In this document: positions 41,245 through 50,608 of the stretch, piece after piece | Position numbering within the stretch: position 1 is the first letter of the stretch | Layout: every line of letters begins with the position of its first letter | Assembly (NCBI GenBank): GCA_934408725.1 | Contig: CAKRVB010000019.1 | Span: forward strand, 1 to 53,592 | Source of the DNA: an uncultured Marvinbryantia sp. | GTDB taxonomy: Bacteria; Bacillota; Clostridia; Lachnospirales; Lachnospiraceae | DNA length: 53,592 bases | Direction of reading: 5' to 3' | Translations under genes and position numbers: made by a program | Notes under the pieces: generated by a model | What the model saw: only the letters and a program-made list of their open reading frames with translations | What the model was told of the DNA's origin: nothing | The model's database searches: none

Positions 41245-43617
41245 ATGAAAAAGAAATATGTAGCATCTTTTTTATCATTATGTATGTTAATTAATTCAAT
41301 AAGCCCAGTTGCATTTGCATCAGAAACAGCCGATTTTTCGGCTGTTTCTGATGTGGCTTTGGAAGAAGAAACTGAGGAGCTGATTGATGAAGAAACCAAT
41401 AATGATTTAGAAGAGTATAATGAAGAAAATATTGATATTGTTTTAGATAATAATACATATTTAGAGGATGAAGAAAACAGTGAAATACTTTTTGACGCAG
41501 AATATGATGAAAGTGAAGAAAACAATATCTCACAATATTTAGCAGATGAAGAAAAAACATTAATGGATGTAAACGAAGATAATGACTTTACTCCTGTAGA
41601 AAACTCCAATATCCAATATAAATATGATAAAGCTAGCAAAACGTTGGAATTTAAATTAATAGATCCTGATGGATCTAAAGATATGCCAAACTATAAAGGC
41701 ACTGCAGGCACACCTTGGTATAAAACACTTGGTGACGAAGGTCGCGATGAACTTACTTGTGTAAAAATAGATGAAGGTATTGAGTCAATTGGTGCATATA
41801 GCTTTTTGACAGATGGAAGCAATTGTTATAAAAATCTGAGTAGAGTTGATTTGCCAAGTTCTGTAACGACAATAGGCGATTATGCATTTACCTTTTACGC
41901 AACTGAAAGTTTGACTAGTAAGCTGGTCAATATAGATTTATCAAATGTAAATAAAATAGGTGTGAATGCTTTTCAGAATACTGGAATAAAAGAAATACAA
42001 TTATTAGCAGATCAAGTGGATATAGGAAACGGTGCGTTTGCTCAGTGTGATGAATTATTATCAGTGAACGCCAAAAAGATCATTTTAAGTGGTAATGGCG
42101 CTTTTGGTAACTGCACTAATTTAACGACATTTATTTGTACAGAATTACAGGCAGTACCAACAAGTTCTTTTTCCTTAACGAAGTCATTAAAAAGATTTCA
42201 AGCACCAGGAATAACGTCAATAGGAAAAAAAGCATTTTATGCGTCAGGATTAGAGAAAATAGCACTGGATATGAATAATGTTACGATGAAAAGTACTTCT
42301 TTTAGTAGCTCTTCTTTAAATAATATTTGTTATTCAGGAACTACAGAGGAATGGAAAAACAAAGGCATTTCCTTGTCTGGCGTTACAGTTCATTGCAATA
42401 TGGATGAACAACCATTGAAATATGCTACTTGTACGGAAGCGGGAGAGAAGATTTACACATGCGGAATTTGCGGTCATGAATATACGGATGGTACGGTGCA
42501 AGATCCACTGGGACATGATTATGCAGAAGATTATACGGTAGATAAAGCTGCAACCTGCACAGAAGCAGGAAGTGAGAGCAAACACTGCACCAGATGTGAT
42601 GAAATTGAAGCTGGCAGTGAAAAAGAGATTCCGGCACTTGGACATGATTATGTAGCAGAAGTAACTGCTCAGCCAACCTGTACCAAAGATGGTGTCCGCA
42701 CACTTACCTGTAGCCGTTGCAAAGATGTAAAGACAGAAATAATTCCTGCAACAGGCGTGCATCAGTGGAGTGACTGGAAGAAGACAGCAGATGCAACTGT
42801 ATTTGCAGCAGAACAGCAGGAAAGAAACTGTGCAACCTGTGACAAGAAGGAAACACGGACTGTTGGAGAAAAGCTTGCAGCAACAGCATCTGTAAATGCA
42901 TCCTCTGTAACATTAAAAGAAAAACAGAGCACAGGAACCGTGAAAGTTGCAGGACTGGCGAATGGAGATTCCATAACATCATGGAAATCCACAAATACCA
43001 AAGTCTTTAAAGTTTCTGGTAAAGCGGATGGAACCTGCAAACTGACAGGTGTGAAAAAAGGTACTGCGAAACTGGAAATTACACTGGCAAGCGGTTTGAA
43101 AAAAACAGTTACTGTAAAAGTTCAGGCAAAGACAGTAAAGACTTCCAAGATCTCTGGTCTGGCAAAGAAGATGACGGTCAAGAAGGGTGAAAAAACAACC
43201 TTAAAGCCAGTCATTACACCTGCAACATCCCAGCAGAAGGTAACTTATAGTAGCTCTAACAAAAAAGTAGCAACGGTTTCTTCTAAAGGTGTGATCACAG
43301 CTAAGAAAGCCGGGACTGCTAAGATTACAGTAAAATCCGGAAGCAAAAAAGTAACGGTAACCGTAACGGTGCCAAAAACCAAGACAACAGCAATTAAAGT
43401 TGGCGAAAAGGTATCGGTAAAGAAGGGAAAGACTTACAGCTTAAAGGCAAAAACAACCCCATCTAACAGCGACGAAAAGATCACCTATAAAACATCCAAC
43501 AAAAAGATTGCAACTGTATCGAAATCCGGAAAAATAAAAGGTGTGAAAAAAGGTACCGCAACCATTACTATCAAATCCGGAAAAGCTGTTAAGAAAGTAA
43601 AAGTTACAGTTAAATAA
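41245..43617 (+). CDS. Surface protein with LRR_5, CxxC modules and Big_2 repeats
   Basis: An exported protein of 790 residues. A signal peptide (1-26), an acidic disordered segment (30-130), LRR_5 repeats (about 190-385, ending with the typical CYSGTTEEWKNKG), then three or four cysteine-rich units with CxxC pairs (about 393-530), and a tail of Big_2 immunoglobulin-like repeats (about 545-790) that is lysine-rich. There is no LPXTG or SLH domain; the basic Big_2 tail may hold it on the wall. The tail is closely similar to that of the next protein. ATG 41245 follows GCGAGGAACGAG. A perfect 16-bp hairpin lies in codons 25-36. Confidence 0.85.
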   Translation: MKKKYVASFLSLCMLINSISPVAFASETADFSAVSDVALEEETEELIDEETNNDLEEYNEENIDIVLDNNTYLEDEENSEILFDAEYDESEENNISQYLADEEKTLMDVNEDNDFTPVENSNIQYKYDKASKTLEFKLIDPDGSKDMPNYKGTAGTPWYKTLGDEGRDELTCVKIDEGIESIGAYSFLTDGSNCYKNLSRVDLPSSVTTIGDYAFTFYATESLTSKLVNIDLSNVNKIGVNAFQNTGIKEIQLLADQVDIGNGAFAQCDELLSVNAKKIILSGNGAFGNCTNLTTFICTELQAVPTSSFSLTKSLKRFQAPGITSIGKKAFYASGLEKIALDMNNVTMKSTSFSSSSLNNICYSGTTEEWKNKGISLSGVTVHCNMDEQPLKYATCTEAGEKIYTCGICGHEYTDGTVQDPLGHDYAEDYTVDKAATCTEAGSESKHCTRCDEIEAGSEKEIPALGHDYVAEVTAQPTCTKDGVRTLTCSRCKDVKTEIIPATGVHQWSDWKKTADATVFAAEQQERNCATCDKKETRTVGEKLAATASVNASSVTLKEKQSTGTVKVAGLANGDSITSWKSTNTKVFKVSGKADGTCKLTGVKKGTAKLEITLASGLKKTVTVKVQAKTVKTSKISGLAKKMTVKKGEKTTLKPVITPATSQQKVTYSSSNKKVATVSSKGVITAKKAGTAKITVKSGSKKVTVTVTVPKTKTTAIKVGEKVSVKKGKTYSLKAKTTPSNSDEKITYKTSNKKIATVSKSGKIKGVKKGTATITIKSGKAVKKVKVTVK
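41318..41353 (+). repeat. Perfect 16-bp inverted repeat inside the coding sequence
   Basis: CATCAGAAACAGCCGA (41318-41333), a TTTT loop and its exact reverse complement (41338-41353). It is unusual for a coding stretch. No T-run follows. Confidence 0.95.
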
Positions 43618-43643
43618 AAAAGGTGAACAATAAAAGTAAGACG

Positions 43644-43676
43644 GGCTCTTCTTCCGAAAGGGAGATGAGCCTTTTT
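43644..43676 (+). terminator. Intrinsic terminator between the two surface protein genes
   Basis: GGCTC pairs with GAGCC and TCTTCC with GGGAGA-type partners around a GAAA loop, followed by TTTTT. It would reduce, not necessarily abolish, read-through to the next gene. Confidence 0.75.
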
Positions 43677-43692
43677 CAAAGTGGGGAAAAGG

Positions 43693-46600
43693 ATGATGAA
43701 AAAGGCAGGTAAGCGTATACTCGGACTGCTTATGGCAGTGTTGATGATCTTCCAGCTTCCTTTTTCTGTATTGGCAGAAGACTGGGGAAATGGTTCGGAA
43801 GAAAGTGTGGTTTATTCATACGATGAAGAAGTCTCGGATGAGACAGGAGAAATTGAAGATATAACAGATGAGGATACGGATTTCATAGAAGAAAACCCAG
43901 ACTCAGATGAAGAGATATTAAATGAAGAACAGGCAGATATTCTTCTGGAAGAGACAGAATCTGAAGATGAAGAGCAGATCCTGGAAGAAGAGACAGAAGA
44001 AGTGACAGAAGAGCAGAATGAAGTACAAGAGAATGTGGCTTTATTTGCTGAAGAAGGTACAGAAGAAACACAGGAAATCCATGTGACGGTCAGCATTAGT
44101 AAGGATGGAAAATTCCTCGATGATAAAGACGGGAATCCAATGGCTGGCAGGGAGGTTACCTTAACGGGTCAGGCAGTTTATACGATGGATGATGCATTAA
44201 AGGCGGCACATGATTTTTATTATCCGGGTGGATCGGAAGCAGGATATGATTATCATGCGGATGAGTCTGGAACATTTAAAGGATTAATCTATAAGTTGTG
44301 GGGATGCAACCGCTCAGACACAGTAAATATAAAGTGGTCTAAAAACCATGATTGCGCGGACTATGCCGATGCACTTTCCCGGACGGTAAAAGACGGGGAT
44401 GAAATGCATTTCTATATTCAACAGAGAAAAAAAGAAGACTTGCTTGCTTTCTTTACGGAAACAGAAAAGACAGTAGTAGAAGGAGAGCCATTTTCGCTTA
44501 GACTGCGTCAGGTGAACGATCTCGGAAAAGTATTTTCTGATTGTGAAGGTGCAGTTATTTATTTTGATGGAAAGAAACAGGATAGTCTGGTAACAGATGC
44601 GAATGGAAAGGTTACGATAGAAGGACTTTCAGCAAGGGAAACACCATATTTTATCACTGCCGAAAAAATAGTTCAGGCATCTGATGGAGAAAAATATACT
44701 GCAATTTCAGCGGCGTATGCAAACGTCACTGTAGTGCCAAAAGCTGGTGAAAGTGGAAATTACTTAAAAAACGTAACATTATATACGGAAACAGATTCCA
44801 AAACAGGAAAGTATTCACTAGAGCAATTAGATGGAAACCAGCCATTTGTTATACCAACAGAAATGGCATATTGGTATGATGGGGTAAAGACCAATATGTA
44901 TATTGGGGCGGAACTGAAGGAAGGGGCGCCAGCAGATTGTAAGGTATACGCATACTATGAATATCCAAAGGATGGAACAGTAAAAAGGGTACAAATTAGT
45001 TCTGGCACCCGTGCTTATATGAAAGATGCCATTGCAAAAGGAAATTATAATACTCCGATTAAATCTGTCCGATTGGAAGTAAGGGAAGCTGGAAATGTAG
45101 TAGAATCACATGAGGTTCCAATTAGATACAAGAACCATCTTCAGACTTTGCGAATAACAGATTCGCTGGGGCATACGCTGGATAGTGGATTAGAAGATAA
45201 CCTGGAAGATCAAAATTTAGAAATACACGCGGCAGAAAACGTAGAGTACTTAAAATTCTATATATGGCAGTCTGGTTGCCTGGATATGAGAGCAACAATG
45301 ACATGTAATGAAGAAAATGTATTAACGGGAAATTATGGATACTATACGTTCACACCGGATTGGAAAACGCACGACAGTTACCAGTTATCCATTGTATTTA
45401 CACAAGAAAGCATCTATACAAAACCAGGAAGTGTTGTAAGTGATGAAAGCTCCAGCTATACACTAACGATTCATAAAGGAGATTGGGATTATACTCCAAA
45501 TGTAAAAATTACATCAGACAGGAGTTATACAGAGGCTGTTTTTGAGAAGTCAAATCAAATTACGCTTACGGCAAATTTGGATGTAGAACGACTGGAAGAA
45601 GGAACAGTTTCTTATCAATGGTATTATGTACAGGAACCGTTCCCTAAAGGCGATTATTTTGTAGAGGATGTGAAAAAGGAAAACTACATTAAAGTAGAAA
45701 ATGAAACACAAAAAACATGCATAGTAGACCCGGTTAAACCATGGAATGACAGGTATTACTGCTGTATTGCGACTTTTGAGATTGATGGAAAACAGTTTTC
45801 GGCAACAAGTAATTTTATTGAAATTGAAGTTTTAAAGAAAGACATTGATATACCGGTTATTTCAAAACAGCCGGAAAGTGCCATTTACATTGAAGGTCAG
45901 CCATACAATGTGAAATTGATTATCGAAACAGAAGATGCTCCATGGATGAGATTAATAAAATCATATCAATGGTATAAAAGCAGTGACGGAACTATCGAAG
46001 GAGGAACGCCTGTTGAGGGTGCAACAGAAAGTATCTATAAACCAGATGTTCCGTCCGGCGAAAAAGACTATTATTACTGTGCAGTAAGATATTACCGAAT
46101 TATAAGGGATGAAGCAGGAGAACGGGAAGAATATGGCGAATATACATATTCAGATGTAGTTTCTATTACAAAAATTAAAGAAACTCTTCCATGGGAAGGA
46201 AATGGTTCTTCGGAAAGCCCATTTCTTATAAAAAATATTGCGGATCTGGAAGCACTCTGCGATAAAGTAAATAAGGAAGGATTTTCGTTTGATGGTGCAC
46301 ATTTCCAAATGACAGCAGATATTACATTGCCATCAGACTGGAAACCAATCGGAGCAATTGCGGCAGGAAAAACAGATACGGAAAAAGGAAAGTATCTTTG
46401 GGCATTTTCAGGTGTTTTTGATGGTGGTGGACACACGCTTACCGTGGCAACAGGTGGAAAGCCATTACTGAACTTTGTACGAAATGCTGTAGTGGAAGAT
46501 TTGAAACTTGCAGGAAGCCAGATTAATGGATACGGATTGGTGAATGGATATACGGTGGATTACGGTGTAGATGGAGTTTATGACACAGGATGTCCGAACG

Positions 46601-49023
46601 CAGTAACCATTCGAAATGTAACCTTGAAATCTGGTATGAGTACGAAAAAGGCGGGTTTGATTGGTGGTACAGCGTCAGGTGAAAATACCGTTATTATCGA
46701 AAACTGCCGTGCAGAGAGTGGAGTAGTTATTGGCTATACAGGTCAGGAAAATGCCATTGGTACATTTGCAGGAAGTATCAATGGAATTATCCGTAACTGT
46801 CATAGTGCAGCGACTGTAAAAGGAAGAAACAAAGTAGGTGGTCTTGCCGGTAATAAGGGACAGTCCATGGGATTGTGTATTGTAGAAAACAGCAGCTTTA
46901 CCGGAACAGTTTCTGCATCTGGTAATTGGGTTGGCGGCATCCTGGGAAGTGGCTATGAAGCAGACTCAGCGCCGAACACTCCGGTAGCATCGGTGAAGAA
47001 CTGCTATGTGGCAGGAAATGTATCTGGTGCATCAAACGTTGGTGGCATCTTTGGCGGTGAACCGAGTTGCAAGCAGTGCTGGGGCAACGGAAGCGGTGCC
47101 ATTGCGAATAACTTCTTCTACGGCACAGTCAGCGGAAGCAGCAACGTAGGTGCAATTGTCGGATATTTAAGAAGCTTTGATAAGTTTCAGGGTATTTCCA
47201 ACAACTACTTCTTAGATACCTGCGGGGCATCTCAGGGCATCGGAGGGATAGGAATTATTCTGACAAAAGAGAATGATCCGGAGTATGGTATCGACTATGA
47301 GTTTGACCAGACACTGTACTGTTTTCCAAGAACTGCAGACGAGTTCAGGAATGGAACCGTTAAGAATGGATTAAACAGCGGTAACTATCACAACTGGGTA
47401 CAGGGCGGTGACTATCCGGTTTATGGTCAGGCGGCTTATGCTACAGGTCTGACCCTGACGGGTAATTATAAGAAGGAATATTACATCGGTGAAGAACTGG
47501 ATCTTTCCGGCGGCACATTTACCGTAACGTGGAGTGATGGAACAAAGACGTACCCGGAAGCGAAAGAGATCACAGTCATCGGCTATGATCCGAATAAACG
47601 TGGCAGCCAGATGCTGTCCCTAAAGTATGGTGCAGTAGAGACAACCATTACTGTAGGCGTGATCCTGAGATCAGGCCAGATTGAAGTCAGCTTTACCCTG
47701 CTTGGAGATTCTGTCCATGACAGTGATGCGGACGGAAACTGCCATACTTTAAGCAGCCAGAACCTGGAGACGTGGATCCCGGAGACGAAGATGATCGTCA
47801 GCAATAATGCAAAGGTGAAGGATGTACTGGAACAGGCATTAAGTGCCAACGGCATGACCTGTGAGAATCCGAAAGGAAACTATGTATCAGCGATCACCAG
47901 AAATGGGGTGAAGCTTGAGGAGTTCACCAACGGTAAGAATTCTGGATGGATGTATACCTTAAACGGCAAGCACCCGGATCTTGGCGTGAATGAACAGTAC
48001 CTGAACAGCGGGGACGTAATCATTTTCCACTATACAGATAATTACGTAAATGAAGAGCATGTCCATCACTGGTCCAGCAGCTGGAGCAGCAACGGCGTAG
48101 TACACTGGCATGAGTGCGAGTGGGCCTGCGGCCAGAGAAAAGACCAGGCATCCCACAGCTGGAGTGCATGGAAGACCACAAAGGCAGCCACCTATACAAC
48201 TGCGGCAGTACAGACACGGTACTGTACCGTATGCGGTCGGGAGCAGACACAGAGTGTTGGAAGCCCATTGCCACAGCCGGCACCAAAGCCAAACCCGACC
48301 ATGCAGGTCAATGCCAGCAGGATTACCCTGAAGTACGGACAGTCCACAACAGGGCTGAAAGTAACCGGACTGCAGTCAGGGGACTATGTACAGTCCTATA
48401 AATCCAGCAATACCAAAATCTTTAAGGTGAACGGAAATGGTAAGATCACTGCAAAGAAAAAGGCAGGAAGCGCCACTCTGACCATCACCTTAAAGAGCGG
48501 CCTGTCCAGAAACGTAACCGTAACGGTCCAGAAGGGTACGGTAAAGACTGCGAAGGTAAGCGGCGTAGCAAAGAAAATCACCCTGAATAAGGGGAAGAAA
48601 TATACATTAAAGCCAGTCATCACACCGTTTACATCCCAGGAAAAGGTGACTTATACATCTTCCAACAAGAAGGTGGCAAAGGTTACATCCAGGGGTGTGA
48701 TTACGGCAAAAAAATCAGGAACCGCAAAGATTACGGTAAAATCCGGTAAGAAAAAAGCAGTTCTGACTGTAACCGTCCCGAAGACGGCAACAAAGAGTAT
48801 TTCCGTTGCATCCGCAGTCAGTGTGAAAAAGGGAAAGACTTATACGCTGAAAGCAAAGAGAACACCGGCGAACAGCGAGGAGAAGATTACTTACAGATCT
48901 TCTAATAAGAAGGTAGCAACCGTAACCAAGTCCGGCAAGATTAAAGGCGTAAAGAAGGGAACAGCAACCATTACGGTAAAATCCGGAAAAGTCACGAAGA
49001 AAGTAACAGTAACTGTAAAATAA
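43693..49023 (+). CDS. Giant surface protein with GLUG-like, Big and DUF4430 (transcobalamin-like) domains
   Basis: A 1776-residue exported protein: signal peptide (1-29), acidic Glu-rich stretch (30-125), a domain with the DGDEMHFYIQ end (about 130-250), Ig-like modules (about 255-830), a beta-helix region with GLUG-like GGLAGN and GGIFGGE units (about 835-1250), a Big_4 module (about 1255-1325), a DUF4430 domain (about 1331-1455, with VKDVLEQAL and SGWMYTLNGKHP), a His/Cys-rich insert (about 1456-1530, HVHHWSSSW and HWHECEWACG) and Big_2 repeats (1537-1776). DUF4430 corresponds to the beta domain of transcobalamin/intrinsic factor. GC content rises markedly near 46800, suggesting a mosaic. 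ATG 43693 is chosen by its GGGG site; GTG 43681 is possible. Confidence 0.85.
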   Translation: MMKKAGKRILGLLMAVLMIFQLPFSVLAEDWGNGSEESVVYSYDEEVSDETGEIEDITDEDTDFIEENPDSDEEILNEEQADILLEETESEDEEQILEEETEEVTEEQNEVQENVALFAEEGTEETQEIHVTVSISKDGKFLDDKDGNPMAGREVTLTGQAVYTMDDALKAAHDFYYPGGSEAGYDYHADESGTFKGLIYKLWGCNRSDTVNIKWSKNHDCADYADALSRTVKDGDEMHFYIQQRKKEDLLAFFTETEKTVVEGEPFSLRLRQVNDLGKVFSDCEGAVIYFDGKKQDSLVTDANGKVTIEGLSARETPYFITAEKIVQASDGEKYTAISAAYANVTVVPKAGESGNYLKNVTLYTETDSKTGKYSLEQLDGNQPFVIPTEMAYWYDGVKTNMYIGAELKEGAPADCKVYAYYEYPKDGTVKRVQISSGTRAYMKDAIAKGNYNTPIKSVRLEVREAGNVVESHEVPIRYKNHLQTLRITDSLGHTLDSGLEDNLEDQNLEIHAAENVEYLKFYIWQSGCLDMRATMTCNEENVLTGNYGYYTFTPDWKTHDSYQLSIVFTQESIYTKPGSVVSDESSSYTLTIHKGDWDYTPNVKITSDRSYTEAVFEKSNQITLTANLDVERLEEGTVSYQWYYVQEPFPKGDYFVEDVKKENYIKVENETQKTCIVDPVKPWNDRYYCCIATFEIDGKQFSATSNFIEIEVLKKDIDIPVISKQPESAIYIEGQPYNVKLIIETEDAPWMRLIKSYQWYKSSDGTIEGGTPVEGATESIYKPDVPSGEKDYYYCAVRYYRIIRDEAGEREEYGEYTYSDVVSITKIKETLPWEGNGSSESPFLIKNIADLEALCDKVNKEGFSFDGAHFQMTADITLPSDWKPIGAIAAGKTDTEKGKYLWAFSGVFDGGGHTLTVATGGKPLLNFVRNAVVEDLKLAGSQINGYGLVNGYTVDYGVDGVYDTGCPNAVTIRNVTLKSGMSTKKAGLIGGTASGENTVIIENCRAESGVVIGYTGQENAIGTFAGSINGIIRNCHSAATVKGRNKVGGLAGNKGQSMGLCIVENSSFTGTVSASGNWVGGILGSGYEADSAPNTPVASVKNCYVAGNVSGASNVGGIFGGEPSCKQCWGNGSGAIANNFFYGTVSGSSNVGAIVGYLRSFDKFQGISNNYFLDTCGASQGIGGIGIILTKENDPEYGIDYEFDQTLYCFPRTADEFRNGTVKNGLNSGNYHNWVQGGDYPVYGQAAYATGLTLTGNYKKEYYIGEELDLSGGTFTVTWSDGTKTYPEAKEITVIGYDPNKRGSQMLSLKYGAVETTITVGVILRSGQIEVSFTLLGDSVHDSDADGNCHTLSSQNLETWIPETKMIVSNNAKVKDVLEQALSANGMTCENPKGNYVSAITRNGVKLEEFTNGKNSGWMYTLNGKHPDLGVNEQYLNSGDVIIFHYTDNYVNEEHVHHWSSSWSSNGVVHWHECEWACGQRKDQASHSWSAWKTTKAATYTTAAVQTRYCTVCGREQTQSVGSPLPQPAPKPNPTMQVNASRITLKYGQSTTGLKVTGLQSGDYVQSYKSSNTKIFKVNGNGKITAKKKAGSATLTITLKSGLSRNVTVTVQKGTVKTAKVSGVAKKITLNKGKKYTLKPVITPFTSQEKVTYTSSNKKVAKVTSRGVITAKKSGTAKITVKSGKKKAVLTVTVPKTATKSISVASAVSVKKGKTYTLKAKRTPANSEEKITYRSSNKKVATVTKSGKIKGVKKGTATITVKSGKVTKKVTVTVK

Positions 49024-49028
49024 GCATT

Positions 49029-49069
49029 GAGGCATCCGTCTTCCCATACGGGAAGGCGGAACCGGCCTC
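49029..49069 (+). other. Strong intergenic hairpin without T-run
   Basis: GAGGC, CCG and CTTCCC segments pair with GGGAAG, CGG and GCCTC around a short loop. There is no T-run, so it may be an mRNA stability or processing element. The rest of the 49024-49241 gap shows no promoter I can support. Confidence 0.6.
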
Positions 49070-49241
49070 TGAAGTATGAAAAGGGTAATTGTTCAGAACC
49101 CACTGTGAAGGTACTGGACAGATATGAAAATGGAAAACAACAATCCGGTAAGCGATGGCTGGAAGATGATGAAATAAATGGATGAGGCGTAAAGCTCATA
49201 ACGATATCAAAATGGAATTATGCGGAAGAAGGAGAACAGGT

Positions 49242-50573
49242 ATGGAGACAAAAGGAAAAAAGAAGCTGTTAAATATGATCATGGTGCTGCTGGTCCTGGT
49301 CATTGCGGCAAGCGGAGTGCTGACAGTGGGAAAGATCCGGGGCTGGTTTGACAAGCCGGAAGAGACAGTGGTATCAGCGGGAACGACAAAAGGCGTAGTG
49401 AACATCCAGAGAAACGGCATTGGCTATACATTAAATGCAGGCTCTGCCCTGCAGGGCAATGACCTGGTGGAGACCAAGAAAGGGGCGGAAGCGGAACTGG
49501 ACTGGACGGACCAGGGAAAGCTGGAGCTGAATGAAAAGAGTGAAGTGGTCCTGACAGCCTGTGAGAAAGAACAGAGTGAAGTACAGGTGAACAAGGGCGA
49601 AGTCTTCGGGGATATGCTGAAGCAGTCCGGCACGTTTGATGTGGCTTTTGCAGGAAATACGGCGCACCTGTCCGGGGCAGTATTTTCCGTCAGCGTGCAG
49701 TCCGGAAGCAGCAGCCTGAATCTTTATGCCGGGGATATCAGCATCCTGCTGGCAGACGGTACACAGGAGCGGGTAGAAGCTGGAGAGTATCTTTCCGTGA
49801 CAGACAGCAGTGACGGAAGTTCTTCCTATCAGATCCAGAAGATGCAGGCAGCATCCCTGAATGAATTCCTGATTAACCAGGTACAGAGCTGTGACAGCAG
49901 CAAGGATCTTTGTTTTACACCGGAGGATCTGCAGAAAGTACTGGATGACCGTGCAGCGGAGAAGCAGGCAGCACTGGAAGCTGCCATGAATGCAGAAAAG
50001 ATTCCGTCAGAGGAGAAAAAAGAAGCAGAATCTGACAATAAGGAACAGGAAAGTGAAGCACAGTCTGAAACAGAGACTGAGAACGGGGAATCTGAAGAAG
50101 ACCAGAACAGCGTGGAAGAGTATACGCCGGAAGATACCGGGGATGACGGCGGTTCCGGAGGCAGTTCCAATATCTGTACGATCACAATCCGTTGTGATAC
50201 GATCCTGGACAACTTGGATAACCTGGATGCCGGAAAAGAGGCATACGTGCCGTCAAACGGCGTGATCCTGGCTACCAGCAGCGTGGAATTTGAAGACGGC
50301 GAAACAGTCTTCGATGTACTGAACCGTGTATGCGAGTATGCCGGAATCCAGCTGGAATATTCCTGGACACCGTTGTACAGCAGCTATTATGTAGAAGGAA
50401 TCAATAATCTGTATGAATTTGACTGTGGCAATGAATCCGGATGGATGTATAAGGTCAATGGCTGGTTCCCGAATTACGGATGCTCCAGCTACACACTGAA
50501 GGATGGGGATGACATTGTATGGTGCTACACCTGTAATGGGCTTGGGGCAGATGTAGGCGGCGGAATGTCATAA
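49242..50573 (+). CDS. Membrane-anchored FecR-like/DUF4430 protein
   Basis: A 443-residue protein. An N-terminal membrane helix (about 8-30) without a cleavage site suggests anchoring in the membrane. A FecR-like beta domain follows (about 45-190; NGIGYTLNAGSALQGNDLVET and GTFDVAFAGNTAHLSGAVFSV), then a helix and an acidic Glu-rich linker (about 245-305), and a C-terminal DUF4430 domain (about 310-443, with VFDVLNRVCEYAG, ESGWMYKVNGWFPNYG and LKDGDDIVWCYTC). ATG 49242 is chosen because AAGAAGGAG precedes it; a reading that starts 20 codons earlier lacks a ribosome site. It is the second transcobalamin-like beta domain in the cluster. Confidence 0.88.
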   Translation: METKGKKKLLNMIMVLLVLVIAASGVLTVGKIRGWFDKPEETVVSAGTTKGVVNIQRNGIGYTLNAGSALQGNDLVETKKGAEAELDWTDQGKLELNEKSEVVLTACEKEQSEVQVNKGEVFGDMLKQSGTFDVAFAGNTAHLSGAVFSVSVQSGSSSLNLYAGDISILLADGTQERVEAGEYLSVTDSSDGSSSYQIQKMQAASLNEFLINQVQSCDSSKDLCFTPEDLQKVLDDRAAEKQAALEAAMNAEKIPSEEKKEAESDNKEQESEAQSETETENGESEEDQNSVEEYTPEDTGDDGGSGGSSNICTITIRCDTILDNLDNLDAGKEAYVPSNGVILATSSVEFEDGETVFDVLNRVCEYAGIQLEYSWTPLYSSYYVEGINNLYEFDCGNESGWMYKVNGWFPNYGCSSYTLKDGDDIVWCYTCNGLGADVGGGMS

Positions 50574-50608
50574 ACAGATAAACCGGAGAAGAAGGGGCTT
50601 AGAAAAAC

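Noticed and set aside
41109..41639. 176-codon Ser-rich open frame on the minus strand
   Set aside because: Mirror image of the acidic Glu/Asp-rich stretch of the surface protein; no start signal and no homology.
42880..43617. Repetitive DNA that might suggest a CRISPR array or tandem repeat
   Set aside because: The repetition follows codons of Big_2 protein repeats (about 80-90 residues each), with no constant short repeat and unique-spacer pattern.
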